Assembly (NCBI GenBank): GCA_030141605.1
Contig: JAQGDQ010000369.1
Coordinates: 1-64,000, forward strand
Reading direction: 5' to 3'
Source: Tubiluchus corallicola
Lineage: Eukaryota > Priapulida > Priapulimorpha > Priapulimorphida > Tubiluchidae
DNA: 64,000 bases
Part shown: piece by piece, positions 49,483-61,302 of the stretch
How the letters are laid out: each line of letters starts with the position of its first letter
Numbering within the stretch: position 1 is the first letter of the stretch
Made by a program: the position numbers and the translations under genes
The notes under the pieces: model-generated
The model's input: only the letters and a program-made list of their open reading frames with translations
Database searches by the model: none
What the model was told of the DNA's origin: nothing

Positions 49483-49640
49483 TGTCGTGAATAAATTTAT
49501 GAATGGATAATTTGGAGATAAAATGTATGCCTCCCTGATTTGATGATTTGATAAGATAAATTTGTTGATTAATAGAGAAACTCATCCAGCTGGTAAGCAC
49601 GGATTTAATGAGAAGCAAATTATTCCAGGTGTTAACAAAA
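49483..49640 (+). mobile_element. fragment of LTR-like family E (5' end)
   Basis: GTCGTGAATAAATTTATGAA through CACGGATTTAATGAGAAGC matches the start of the copy at 54931-55060. The open frame that follows (to about 49822) is unrecognised and not called. Confidence 0.5.
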
Positions 49641-49834
49641 AAGTCGCAATAGGCAAATTTCTTTGGAAGACGAATTTTATGGCCGACGCCAAGCTTGTAT
49701 CGGCGCTTGAAGACGCCAAGCGAAGAGGTTCTGAAGAATCGCCGATAATTGGGATCTTTCCCACAGAGCAGAAAAGACTCGAAGGCCACCTTGCTGACCA
49801 TAAATCGCTCGGCACTCATTAGTTACGTTTTAAA

Positions 49835-51033
49835 GTGAATCAGCTTTATTTGTTTACAGAATTTACTTCTGTCTAGGTAGCTGCACAAGATTTGTCCTTA
49901 CACGCTTGTGGGCGTTTACTATCACTTTCCCTTTTTTGAACCTGTCAGATTCGTATCACGGATATAGTGTTGCTTAACTCTGAACACACTTATATCATAC
50001 ATAAACTCAACCGTTATATGTCAAAGTGAACTAACTTTATTAGTTTACAAAAGTTACTTCTCCTAGGTAGCTTTACACGATTCGTCCTTATGCGCTTGTG
50101 ACGCTTACAATTAATGTATAGCTCCCAAAAGACTCTTAAGTATTTCACTTGACAATTCCTCAAATATAGCACTTAAGGTGCTCTTCACATTACAATGTGA
50201 AATTCATAATATGATACAATGTGAACTCATGTGAACTACAGTTATGCACAGTTACTCTCAGTTACAAATGCGTTAAGATTACTTAACTCTGCGGATTGAC
50301 CACAATGCACCCTGTACACTTGGTCAACTCCAGTTGATAATATGAGACTCTCGTTGTCCAGTGCCCAGTCTATCGCTGAGTACGTAGAATTGTCCACGCT
50401 GGAATCGAACGATGCTGTCTCAGTTCCTTGTCAGATTCTCCTCTGATACGTGTGTGACTTCGTGTCGCACCGTAGCGTGTCTCTTCCACTGAATGGTCCG
50501 ACTGAAAGAGCGCTGAGTTTCTAAAACTCAGAGCTTATATTCCCGAAGAGCTGACCTTGCGTAATTCGCGTCAAACGCAATCAGGCGACAGGTGACATCA
50601 TCGGATATCCCTGACATCCTTTTCCACTACGAGTTATGGTCAGCAGGGTGGACTTCGAATTCCTTATGTTGGCAAGTTCTTCAGAACTTCCTGTCCTTGA
50701 CGTCGCCAACACCAGTAAAGACTATCAATTCTCTTTTCAACAAAAACAGTTACCTTCGCAGAGTTTCTGTTAATTACGTGTAACTATGCATATAGCTATA
50801 AAAAACGACATTTCTGTCCACACCTAACATTACCTAACTGCTTCCAGCATCCTAGTGGCCTTAAAGCAAACGATAAAACTTACATTTCTCACAGATATAT
50901 CTTCGCTTTTACAGCTCATTAAATCCGGGCTTGTCAGCTGGGTGAGTTCTTACATCGATCATTTATTTTATAAAATCAGGGAGGCATGAGATTTATTACC
51001 AAATCATCGATTTATAAATTTATTCACCACATT
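49835..51033 (-). mobile_element. LTR-like family E, inverted copy
   Basis: Read on the minus strand it starts TGTGGTGAATAAATTTAT (51033) and contains a TATA-like AATATAAGC near 50540 and AATAAA near 50040; the tail around the AATAAA occurs twice (about 50025-50110 and 49835-49935). It is inverted relative to 54931-55960. No coding frame of gag or pol type is present, which suggests a solo LTR or remnant. Confidence 0.5.
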
Positions 51034-51559
51034 ACAACTAATGTATAGTTCCAAGAAGATACTCAAGCAATTCACTTAATAATTATCCAATGTCGCACTT
51101 AAGGTGCTTAATACAATACAATGTGAACTATTCACTCAACAGTATGTTTTGGCGGCACGGACCAAAAGTTTACAGTTACAATGTAGCGGCAACCTCTTTA
51201 CCCTCGCAGCACGGTTGACGTTGGTTAAACCACTCAGAATAAGCCTCGTCACCGCTGCGTTATGTTTTCAGCGCGTCGTCACGCGTTTACTGGGCGCCAT
51301 GCCACAGATCACACTCTAATGGTAATGTCCAGTTGACTATGACGACTCAGTGAAGATTATTAGCGTAGCACGTAATTGTGGAGCTCTTACAGTTCATAAC
51401 CCTGGCTGAATCGTTCATATTGGATGTCTTGCAAAGCTCAACTGTTGTAGGTGAATTCTATACAATCGTATACAGTGCGTTGCAGTGTGCTAGTCTTAGA
51501 AACAGAATCACCAGTTTCATTATTCACAGGTAAGAATAACTTAAACTTGCTTGCGAAGT

Positions 51560-51720
51560 CTAAGAAACCACAACACGGTATTGACGGTCTCTCCTCAACA
51601 ATTTGTGAAATTGCGGCAGATTTGATGCATCAACTGTTTCACTATTAAGTGAATTCCAACAACCCACAACACGAGAAGAGAAGAATTGAGCTCTAATATT
51701 AGAGCGAGAATATTGTATAT
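51560..51720 (-). mobile_element. LINE reverse-transcriptase C-terminal fragment
   Basis: The minus strand reads S-N-I-R-A-Q-F-F-S-S-R-V-V-G-C-W-N-S-L-N then F-H-K-L-L, the FF-x-x-R-V-V-x-x-W-N-x-L signature of a LINE RT C-terminus, followed by a stop. Only the 3' end of the element remains. Confidence 0.65.
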
Positions 51721-52337
51721 ATATATATATACAGATAATCATTTATATATAAACAGATAATTTGCGTCACGCTGTACAAATTCTTCAGTAAGCATTGCAG
51801 CTCAAATGTATGTTATGGAGGTAAGGTACACCTTTTGTATATCTTTAATATTATGTAATCATCAACGCTAATCCTAAAGAATTTTAAGATACTTTTGCTT
51901 TCAACTCTTTTCTTCATGACTAAACATACATGTTGATCCACTTCTGCTAGCTACAAGCGAAAAATTAATTTTTTTCTTCTTTGGCTCTAGGTCCTCATAA
52001 TATTAATTTTAAAGACAGTCACGTGTCTCTTCTTTCCCATTATTGAACATTATTTTATTATAAACTAACACATTCGTATAATAATTCAATTTTCATTCGT
52101 CTTAAATGCAAAATCTGATAATTTTTAATTACCTGGTACATGCGCATTAATTAATTAATTATATTAGTAACAATTCTGAGAGGGTGGCTGACCTCGATAA
52201 CTTATAGTTCTTTCGCCACCCTTTTACCACTAATCAATGATTACTTTTGCACTTTGTAATATTATTGTATGTTGTACAGATTTATAAACCTCTTAGTTAT
52301 GTATTTTGCTATTTTAAAAATGGTGATAAACTAATAA

Positions 52338-52501
<164 letters not shown>

Positions 52502-52744
52502 GTACAAATAATTAAGAATTGTGTCCACGTAAATGGTCTAGAAAAAAATGTGTCACTACGCGAAATAGACCTACCACTAATGGCTTTATAACAGTTAATA
52601 AGATCTATAGTATCACGGCGTTGTTTATTCATAGATTTATTTACGTGCAGTTTATTGTGCGTAGGTTACGTTGAATTTTTTAAATTTAATTTTAAAGTTT
52701 GAAAATAACGGGTAAAGTTTACAATTCCCCACAAACACATAAAA

Positions 52745-53548
52745 TTAGTTCGTAAAGCGAATAAGGGTTATGGTTAGGCTAGGGTTAGGATTAAGTTGGG
52801 TTACGATTTGGGTTGGATAAAGATTAAGGTTAGGGTTGGGTAAGGATTACGGTTAAGGTTATGGTTAGGTTTAAGTTGGCTAGGATTAGGGTTAGATAAG
52901 GATTAAGGTTGGGGTTGGGTAAGGATTAGGGTTAACTTGGGTTAGGATAGGGGTTGGACAAGGATTAAGGTTAGGGTTGGGTAAGGATCAGGGTTAGGGT
53001 GATGGTTGGGTAAGGATTAGGGTTATGATTATGGTTAGGGTTGTGTTAAGATTAGGGTTAGGGTTGGATATGGATTAAGGTTAGGGTTGGGTTAAAGATT
53101 AGGGTTAGGGTTGGATATGGATTAAGGTTAGGGTTTGGTAAAGATCAAGGTTAGGGTTGGGTAAAGGTTAAGGTTAGGGTTGGGTAAAGATTAGGGTTAG
53201 GTTGTGTTAAGATTAGGGTTAGGGTTGGATAAGGATTAAGGTTAGGGTTGGGTAAGGATCAGGGTTAGGGTGATGGTTGGTAAGGATTAGGGTTAGGGTT
53301 GGATATGGATTAAGGTTAGGGTTTGGTAAAGATTAGGGTTAGGGTTGGATATAGATTAAGGTTAGAGTTGGATAAAGATTAAGGTTAGGGTTGGGTAAAG
53401 ATTAGGGTTAGGGTTGTATTAAGATTAGAGTTAGGGTTGGATAAGGATTAAGGTTAGAGTTGGGTAAGGATCAGGGTTAGGGTGATGGTTGGGCAAGGAT
53501 TAAGGTTAGGGTTATGGTGAGGGTTGTGTTAAGATTAGGGTTGGATAA
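52745..53548. repeat. telomere-like TTAGGG-rich interstitial array
   Basis: About 800 bp of G-rich repeats mixing GGTTAGGG with GGTTGGATAAGGATTAAGGT and GGTTGGGTAAAGATTAGGGT. The TTAGGG core is frequent but never forms a long pure run. The G-rich strand points to the right. It lies between a (CTTA)n tract and a MITE remnant, so it is internal rather than terminal. Confidence 0.85.
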
Positions 53549-53552
53549 AAAA

Positions 53553-54048
53553 ACTAATTAGCAGTAGCTCTGTCGAAACATTTGACGTGATTTTTAACTA
53601 CCGTGTGTACAAGTCGACCATAAAATATTAAGATATTCTCGAGTAAACGATGTCAACAATGGCCGAGTAATAAATCTATAGCCTACTGTGTTAGTGTGTA
53701 AGATACGTGCAAGTGCTTAGGTCGAGTATATTATACCTACCCGATGTATATATATATATATATTCATGTTGAAGGCCCTCAATGCAATCCATGATAATGC
53801 AGTCTGGCTTTTTATCGCGCATAATTGTTTGGAATACCTTTAATCCTAGGATATCGCGGCCAGGATCCGTCGTAACATTTCAACATATTGGTATTGTAGG
53901 CGACTCTTTGGCGACATCTCCCAAAAACATTTCGTAAGTATAAGTCGGCCCCAAAAATTTCACCGCAAAATCGCCTCCCAAAATTCGACTTATTAATAAG
54001 TATATACGGTATATAAATTAAGTTTTGATAAAGTTGTGGTATTTTATC
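53553..54048. mobile_element. second copy of the long-TIR MITE (right half), split by an insertion
   Basis: TAGCAGTAGCTCTGTCGAAA at 53558 and GATAAAGTTGTGGTATTTTA near 54028 are the two parts of the right arm of the element at 29819-30145, now about 400 bp apart because of the element at 53601-54009. Confidence 0.7.
53601..54009. mobile_element. mariner-like MITE nested in the long-TIR MITE
   Basis: 409 bp with termini CCGTGTGTAC and GTATATACGG (8 of 10 matching), flanked by TA on both sides. AAGTCGA-type words recur near both ends. Removing it restores continuity of the host MITE arm. Confidence 0.65.
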
Positions 54049-54930
54049 TACATCTGTTAAGAATTCAACACTAAATGTAACATATCTGTGTCAATGTCTA
54101 ATGAATTTTCGAACAGTTTTACCTTACATTATTATGTGGTCGTGTTTTTGCGTGTTTACTGTAGCAGGTGTTTGTCTGCTGGTGTTGATCGTTGACCGTT
54201 AGTGTTTAACTACCTAGCGAGGGTTGAACTTGGTTGACTTTTACTCACTGGGGTTGTTATTCAAAGCTTTCGCAAGCCGTGTTCATCATTTTGCACTCTA
54301 CGTCCACCCCATTATCTCAATAAACGTACAAGGCTTGATGTTTGCATTTACTACGGATCTTGTACCCATTTTACTACCTAGTGTAATGGGCTAGGGGTTC
54401 ACGTAAGAGAAATGTGTGCAGATGATGGTACTTTGCGCTAATGGCTTGTGTTCATATGACTGTTAAGCCTAAGGCACACTTCGGCACAAATTAGTTCTTT
54501 AAGTTAATAGCAAGCAAACTGACATTGGAGAAATGTTGGCTTTGATAGACAATTTTGCAACATTGAATTATTTATTTAATTGCTTTTTTATGGTTCAGGG
54601 CTTATAATTAGCAACTCTTGAGATAACAGAGCTTGTTAGCAACTCTTGTGTTAGCAGAGTTTGTTAGCAACTCTTTTGGTAGCAGAGTTTGTTATCAGGC
54701 CTTGTGGTATCAGACTTTATCAGCAGCGAATGTGAATGTCGTCGTCTGGATCTGTCCTCCTTAAATACTACTCTAGACAGATGACATGACCCACCTACAC
54801 ACTGCTGATGTTTTGTTATTGTCTTGTTAACACGGGCGGATCATGTGCATAGACCTTAATAGGCAGTTTACTGAATCACGCGCTCAGCTCTGCAGGCTCT
54901 TGGATGGTTGTTAGCGTAGTTGCTTTCTGT

Positions 54931-55960
54931 GGTGAATAAATTTATAAATCGATGATTTTCGATATTTTGGTATAAAGTTGCCTGCCTCCCTGATTGCATG
55001 AATAAATTTACAGATAATGCAATAAGAAACTCACTCAGCTGAAAAGCTCGGATTTAATGAACTGTAAACAGCGTAGGTTGTAAGAACTAAAAATAGCGTT
55101 TACGTCAGGACACTCTAAGATGCTTAAGATAATTAGCTAACATTAAGTTGAGACGGATGTACCGTTTATAATGAGCGATATGCACAAATTGCTAGTAATT
55201 AACGAAAACTCTGCGAGGTCATTGTTTCTTGAAGAAAGAAGACGGATACGTTTTACGGGCGTATAATGACTGCGTCCTCAGACTTGTCCCATAAATTTTG
55301 ATACCTCATGCGACGTAGAAATCGTGCAAGGTTACTGCAAGGTTACTTCAATGAAATATAAGCCCCGGGTTCGAATAACCCAGCGCTAGTTCCAGCCAGT
55401 ACCTCTCGAACGTACTGGAACAAGACACGTGCTGTGTGTACGGGAAATCACACGAGGAGGGCTATTCGACAGACGAGACGACTCTGGAAGTTCAGCGTAG
55501 ACATCTTTCTGCGTTCCTAGGATACTCTAGGCACTGGGCAACGAGAAGTCTTATATCAGCTATCGGAGTTGACCAAATTGTACTGGGTACATTGGGTCAA
55601 TCCGCAGAGTTAAGTAATCTTAACATATTGGTAAAACTGAGAATTAACTGTGCATATCGGTAGTTCGCATAAGTTCACATTGTACTATAGTGAGGATAAG
55701 TGTAAAGTATACACCTTAGGTGATTGGAATTGAAGAATTGTTCAGAGAGATACTTTTGGAAAGCTATCAAAATAGTTGTACGCGTCAAAAGCGCTTAAGG
55801 ACTAAATCTTGTAAGCTATCTAGAAGCAGTAATTATTGTAAATCAATAAAGCAATTCTCTTTGACATTTAACGATTGAGTTAATGTATGTTATCAGAGTA
55901 TTTAACTCAAGCAACACTATTTCCGATATACGAATCTGATTGGTTCGCTTAGAAGTAACT
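54931..55960 (+). mobile_element. LTR-like family E, forward copy
   Basis: It starts TGTGGTGAATAAATTTAT, has a TATA-like AATATAAGC at about 55349 and AATAAA at about 55846, and ends near AAGCAACACTATTTCC. It is co-linear with the inverted copy 51033-49835. The 75-codon frame at 55436 belongs to it and is not a gene. Confidence 0.5.
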
Positions 55961-57017
55961 ATGGCTCATATTGCGGGAGCGTAGCTAGGAAACTTGAAAG
56001 ATATAGACCTTTCTCACAACGCGAAGGTCAAGGTGAAGTTTAGATAAGACGACCATTGCTTACTAGACTGATATCCAAAGCTCTCGGAGTCAGGTGAAGG
56101 ATTCACCTTATAGCAATAAGAAATTAAGCGGACATATTAAATTCAATCTATACGATATATAGATTTAAGTCACCTTACACTATACGATCAAGATTAACGG
56201 AAACATTAGGCATTTGAATTTAGGAAGGTGATATTTCACATCCGGGTCCTTCTCATGAAAACTTCCTTTGATGCACGTGTGGTGTATCGCCGGTAAAGCG
56301 TAGTGTAATTATTGTCATCAATTAGTTTAATTTAATGTTTTTATTACAGGCACCGCATACCTAAGCCACACTAGTGCTCTCGTGACAGCAAAAAATAATT
56401 TACTTTTACGATTATATATATGACTTGTCATTAGGTATAGTAATTAGAGCTGACGTCGGAATGTTGTGAGGTCAGTACTCTAGTTTGAGATCGTCCTGTT
56501 CATTACCCTTAGGCTAATCTCTGTAAAAAGTCCTTACGTGTATTTGTTCTAAATTTCGCCATGTAAGACCTACTTTCCGTACGTGCAACTTTTTAGGCCA
56601 TTGTTTCTCTTGTTGATAATTGTTACCCACAACTTTATTACGAATTGCTTTCATCGGAATGGTCGTGTCAAATTGTCACTCTTAACCTTATGCTAGATTG
56701 AATGTGAGCCTATTGTACTAGCGTAAACACACATGTGATGCAGCAGTAATTACCAGCCTTCATCTACTCCATGTGTCCAAATTGTCTTTTTATGATCTCA
56801 TTTCACTTCTTTAAAGCTTTGTCTATCCACACCTTGAATTATTCATGAATCTGCACTACATCGTAAGTAGTTTTAAATGAAATATCATCGTTTAATTAAC
56901 ATGGCATTGAATTTTCGCATGCGTAATCTTGCATTTTCAGAAGATTTCTTAAAAACGGTGCTTCCAGTTTCCTACTTTTAAATTCCCGACTCTAAAGATG
57001 TTGTTATTTTGTTTCAG
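55961..57017. other. gene-free stretch upstream of the 509-aa gene
   Basis: I see no convincing coding region. The stretch ends with a pyrimidine-rich acceptor (GTTATTTTGTTTCAG, to 57017), so at least its last part is an intron of the following gene's 5' UTR; the first exon and promoter were not located. Confidence 0.5.
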
Positions 57018-57038
57018 ATGTAAGACGTGACCACACTC

Positions 57039-58568
57039 ATGGCCAACAATCAGCCACAAGAAATTCTATTCCCACCTTTATCACCATCTCCGGGATGTAC
57101 GCCAATTCCGATTTCATCTCCAGTGCATCAGACTGCAAGAATTCCTGATAGTCCGCAAGCTGTACAAAATACTCACAAGAAAATTCCTCAGCAACTTAAC
57201 TTTGATTGCAAAAGTGTAAACCAACTAGTACTTTCAAAGACGCCTACAACAAGTTCAACTAAAGGATGGACTACACTCACTGAATGGGTTTCCGTCCCGT
57301 ATGTAAAAAGAGCTGAAGTGAAATATATTTGTCTAGCAGCACTACAAGCAAGACTGCAAAAGTTATACTCTCTCCGGTTCCTTCAAAATAATGGCAATTG
57401 CAAAGCAAATAGTGGTGCCAATGAAAATGAAATAAAAATGTTTAAAAAACTGTTAAGTGGTTCTGGAATTGCTTATATGCAACAACAGGCCAAGCGAGAA
57501 AAATTTGACTTGACAGATGAATCGTCCGCAGTCCAGTACGTAAAACAGTTGGAAAACCATGTTGAAGCAGGTACGGGATCTGACCCAAATTATTTCCGTT
57601 GTGGTTGGGTTTTTGCACGAAGAAAAATTGTGCGCAATGACATATTAGTAATGCCATTTGGTTTTGTAAACAATGAAATTGTGTTTCCTTACACTTCTGA
57701 ATTAGAAATGTTTAAGAACTACAGCCAAAAAAAGAACTTCTTTGAACCATCTCAGGTTTCTTACCTGAACTCCGCATTCAAAATAATGCAGATTCCTTTG
57801 AGACTAAAACACGGGGAACCTGTCATGGTTGTAAGAATCAAAGACATTGAAGAACATTATAAAATAACAGAATATCATGGATCAGACGAAAAGCCTATTA
57901 AGGACAGACAGCAAAATCAAGGAAAAGTTGATTGCGTGTTCACTGTTGATACTGCCTGTTCGATGGAGCATCGAAACAACTTTACTAGAACGGAGGAGAC
58001 AGCAAAACGAAGGGAAAGCTATCCCAATCAACCACCAAAAAGAGTATGTGTTGACAAGATGCTACAGTCAACCTTGTCAAAAGAAACTACAGCTGCCCAA
58101 ACAATGATCGATGATTTTACAGATAAACAAGAATGCTTACTACGTGAAGATAGCACTCGCGAGTCAACCCATGTGGCAGATGGGGCACTAAAATCACTTG
58201 AACCCGTACCTCCGTACAAATATGTTTTCGTCAAATTCGAATATGATTCGAATATTGACATGCTGTTTTGCGTAAACAGCGAAGCGTTCGCTTACAAAGA
58301 AACTCTGGTTACTCCAATAGATTTAGTTCTTAAATCTAAATTGCTTTTTGATAACATAACCTCTTTCGAGTCATTCATGCAAATTCTTGAACAAGATGTG
58401 AACATTAGTTTAATGAAAGCGAACTCACTGCAACTTGATTTGATGAATAAAGAACTCAAAAAGCTGGACCAGAATTTCTGTACTAATGGCATATTAATTG
58501 ATATTGAAAAATTAAGAGATTCATTTTCCAAAATCAAAAAAGCTTTGAAGAAACGACTGAAATTTTGA
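57039..58568 (+). CDS. unrecognised 509-aa protein, single coding exon
   Basis: The ATG at 57039 lies 22 nt after a good 3' splice site (TTTGTTTCAG, ending 57017), so the 5' UTR is spliced. Stop TGA 58566-58568; AATAAA at 58607-58612. A GTG twelve bases upstream is in frame but is not a normal eukaryotic start. Residues 1-60 are Pro/Ser-rich with several S-P sites; 75-330 look globular (W-T-T-L-T-E-W; F-x-C-G-W-V-F-A-R-R-K; M-P-F-G-F-V-N-N-E-I-V-F-P-Y); 330-385 are basic and polar; 390-500 are charged and helical and end in a Lys-rich tail. There are no signal peptide, membrane helix or familiar catalytic motifs. I do not recognise the family; a nuclear or DNA-associated role is only a guess from composition. 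A short inverted copy of its codons lies at 59031-59094, which suggests other copies exist. Confidence 0.7.
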   Translation: MANNQPQEILFPPLSPSPGCTPIPISSPVHQTARIPDSPQAVQNTHKKIPQQLNFDCKSVNQLVLSKTPTTSSTKGWTTLTEWVSVPYVKRAEVKYICLAALQARLQKLYSLRFLQNNGNCKANSGANENEIKMFKKLLSGSGIAYMQQQAKREKFDLTDESSAVQYVKQLENHVEAGTGSDPNYFRCGWVFARRKIVRNDILVMPFGFVNNEIVFPYTSELEMFKNYSQKKNFFEPSQVSYLNSAFKIMQIPLRLKHGEPVMVVRIKDIEEHYKITEYHGSDEKPIKDRQQNQGKVDCVFTVDTACSMEHRNNFTRTEETAKRRESYPNQPPKRVCVDKMLQSTLSKETTAAQTMIDDFTDKQECLLREDSTRESTHVADGALKSLEPVPPYKYVFVKFEYDSNIDMLFCVNSEAFAYKETLVTPIDLVLKSKLLFDNITSFESFMQILEQDVNISLMKANSLQLDLMNKELKKLDQNFCTNGILIDIEKLRDSFSKIKKALKKRLKF

Positions 58569-58794
58569 TATTTCTGCCAAATCTTGTCTAATCGATCTTG
58601 AACATTAATAAATGATTAAAATATTAATATTCTGTAAATTATTTTTATCTTAATTATAAAGATTATTGTTATTATTATTGACACAAACCTGCAATTATTT
58701 GAATTTTCATACCGAAACTGAAAAATAGGAAATGTGAAAAAATTAAAGCACAGTTTGAATTTGATCCAGTGACCTTCTGGTTACATGGCAAGTC

Positions 58795-58862
58795 AACGAG
58801 TAATGTAATGGGAATGTAATGTAATGCAATGGTCATGTAATGTAATGTAATGCAATGTAACG
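58795..58862. repeat. (GTAAT)-type microsatellite
   Basis: Alternating ATGTAATGTAATGCAATG words over about 65 bp, in the spacer between the 509-aa gene and the LINE. Confidence 0.7.
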
Positions 58863-59030
58863 TCCTAAATGATTAAGGGAAACAAAAGGTCAATGGTTCA
58901 AATTCAGTCTGTCTTACATCTTTTTCACATTTCTTATTTTTAAGTTTAATTTCTAATAATAGAGTTCGTACCACCAATAAAACAGCATGTCAACATTCGA
59001 AACATTCGAGTCAACACTTCACTTTTTCAA

Positions 59031-59094
59031 AATCCACTTTTCCTTGATTTTGCTGTCTGAAGAAGTCCTTAATAGGCTTCTCGTCTGATCCATG
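59031..59094 (-). pseudogene. inverted fragment related to the 509-aa gene
   Basis: The minus strand is nearly identical to 57876-57935 and encodes H-G-S-D-E-K-P-I-K-D then F-F, then R-Q-Q-N-Q-G-K-V-D; the two extra F codons (TTCTTC) are absent from the intact gene. A stop follows after a few codons, and an upstream stop lies about 8 codons before. It is either a decayed duplicate or an exon of a related gene. Confidence 0.65.
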
Positions 59095-59433
59095 AAAGCA
59101 TTTGGTACATGGATTTTAATTACTACACATTACAGCTTTAGTACACAGCACATTGGTGAAATCTGCATCGCTGTTCCCTTGACAGTAGAGCAAAACTGAA
59201 TCTTAACATTTTTTGCAAAGAACATTTCACTTACGCTCTAAAGGGGGGAGAGCTGGCTCACACGGAAACTAGGAAATTTCCCAGTGGGTTTTGATGTGAT
59301 ATTTATTCATTTTAAAATGTCTATTTGCATTGTGCTTAACTGCCTCATTTGCTCTTACTTTAAAATGATTTGCCAAATTATGTTGCATAATAATATGTGC
59401 TTAGCTAATATATATAATATATATATATATATA

Positions 59434-59484
59434 ATGTATGTATGTATGTATGTATGTATGTATGTATGTATGTATGTATGTATG
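59434..59484. repeat. (ATGT)n microsatellite at the 5' end of the LINE
   Basis: About 48 bp of TATG repeats after an (AT)n run, ending where the reverse-transcriptase frame begins. Confidence 0.9.
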
Positions 59485-61176
59485 TGTGACTCCATCCCAG
59501 CTGAAATATATGCAAACGGCGGCCCTAAACTACCGACAAAACTGACGGAGCTGTTCCAATTTATGTGGAAACAAGAAAAACTACCGCAAGACTTCAAAGA
59601 TGCCACAATCATCCACCTCTATAAGCGGAAAGGAAACAGACAGCAGTGCGACAATCACAGGGGCATCTCACTCCTATCGATTGCTGGCAAAATCCTGGCA
59701 AGAATTCTTCTAGATCGTCTCAACACACACCTAGAGAAAGATCTTCTACCTGAAAGTCAGTGTGGCTTTAGACAGGGACGCAGCACAGTTGATATGATCT
59801 TTGCAGTGCGGCAGCTGCAAGAAAAATCCAGAGAACAACATGTCAACCTACTGACAACCTTCGTTGACCTCACTAAGGCCTTCGACACTGTGTCTCGCGA
59901 AGGACTCTGGAAAATCATGGCTAAATTTGGATGCCCTGACAAGTTTATAAAGCTGATCAGAGAATTCCATGATGGTATGCAAGCGACAGTTCAGGACAAC
60001 GGGAAATATTCAGACCCATTCGCAGTCTCCAACGGCGTAAAACAGGGCTGTGTGCTGGCACCGACTCTCTTCAGCATGATGTTCTCCGCAATGCTCACCG
60101 ATGCATACAGAGACAGGAATGTCGGTATTGACATCCGTTACAGGACAGATGGAAAACTTTTCAATCTTCGCAGACTGCAGGCCAAGACCAAAGTCAAAGA
60201 AGACACCATCCGTGACCTCTTGTTTGCAGACGACTGCGCTCTCAATGCCACCTCAGAGCAAGACATGCAGGAAAGTGTTAACCTCTTTGCACAGGCATGC
60301 GATGATTTTGGCCTCACTATTAACACAAAAAAGACAGAGGTCCTACTTCAGCCTGCCCCTGACAGCACATATGTAGAACCAACCATCACTATCAAAAATG
60401 AGAAACTGACGGCAGCCAACAAGTTCGTTTACTTGGGTAGCACCCTATCAAGATCAGCTACCATTGATGATGAAGCAGCCTTCAGAATATCAAGAGCCAG
60501 TGCAGCCTTTGGAAACCTAAGAACAACATGCTGGGAAAGACGAGGCATCAAGCTGTCAACTAAACTCAAAGTATACAATGCTGTAGTCATTCCATCTCTG
60601 CTGTATGCCTGCGAGTCGTGGACAGTCTATAGTCGCCATGCCAGACAACTAAACTCCTTCCACCTGCGTTGTCTAAGACGACTCCTCAAGATCAGCTGGC
60701 AGGACTACATACCAGACACTGAAGTCCTCGAGAGAGCACAATCCATCAGTGTTCATGCAATGCTTAAGGCAGCACAACTGAAATGGGCTGGTCATGTTCG
60801 ACGTATGGAAGATCACAGACTGCCAAAGAGACTCATGTACTGCGAGCTGAAAGAAGGGCAACGGTCAGTTGGAGGGCAACGGAAAAGATACAAAGACACC
60901 CTCAAAGCCAGCCTGAAAGAATGCAACATCAATGTCGACTCCTGGGAAGATGTGGCACAGGAGAGATCACGTTGGCGGTCCCTCATCAAATCGGGAGTGA
61001 GCAACTATGAGTCCAGGCGCATCCAAGTTAGGCAGGAGAAAAGACAGCTTCGAAAAGACAGACAACGCAATGCCTATCAAGATACACCATTCTCATGTCC
61101 TCACTGCAGGAGGAGGTTCTCAGCAAAAATCGGGCTTATAAGCCACCTCCGTACCCATCCTATGGCGTCAGAATGA
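59485..61176 (+). mobile_element. 5'-truncated non-LTR retrotransposon with open reverse transcriptase
   Basis: About 560 codons without a stop, from D-S-I-P-A-E-I-Y to the TGA at 61174-61176. Motifs in order: I-Y/H-L-Y-K-R-K-G-N-R with H-R-G-I-S-L-L (RT 1-2), C-G-F-R-Q-G-R-S-T (RT 2a), F-V-D-L-T-K-A-F-D-T-V (RT 3), K-Q-G-C-V-L-A-P-T-L-F (RT 4), F-A-D-D at 60223-60234 (catalytic, RT 5), and V-Y-L-G-S. The C-terminal part has L-R-R-L-L-K-I-S-W-Q-D-Y-I-P, W-A-G-H-V-R-R-M, and a final C2H2 finger (C-P-H-C ... H-L-R-T-H). The endonuclease domain is missing, so the copy is 5'-truncated and cannot be complete. It is less AT-rich than its surroundings, and its intact frame indicates a young insertion. 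The frame can be read back to 59284, but that part is non-element flank plus microsatellite. Clade not determined. Confidence 0.9.
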
Positions 61177-61221
61177 AGTCATGGTCCTCTTCGACTATGA
61201 AGGACGAACTACTACTACTAC

Positions 61222-61269
61222 TATGTATGTATGTATGTATGTATGTATGTATGTATGTATGTATGTATG

Positions 61270-61302
<33 letters not shown>

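Noticed and set aside
49430-49822. Opposed frames of 129 and 86 codons
   Set aside because: They overlap family E repeat sequence and show no recognisable domain or splice context.
59284-59484. N-terminal 67 codons of the long LINE frame
   Set aside because: They run through AT-rich flank and the ATGT microsatellite and show no protein-like conservation; the element's coding sequence starts at about 59485.
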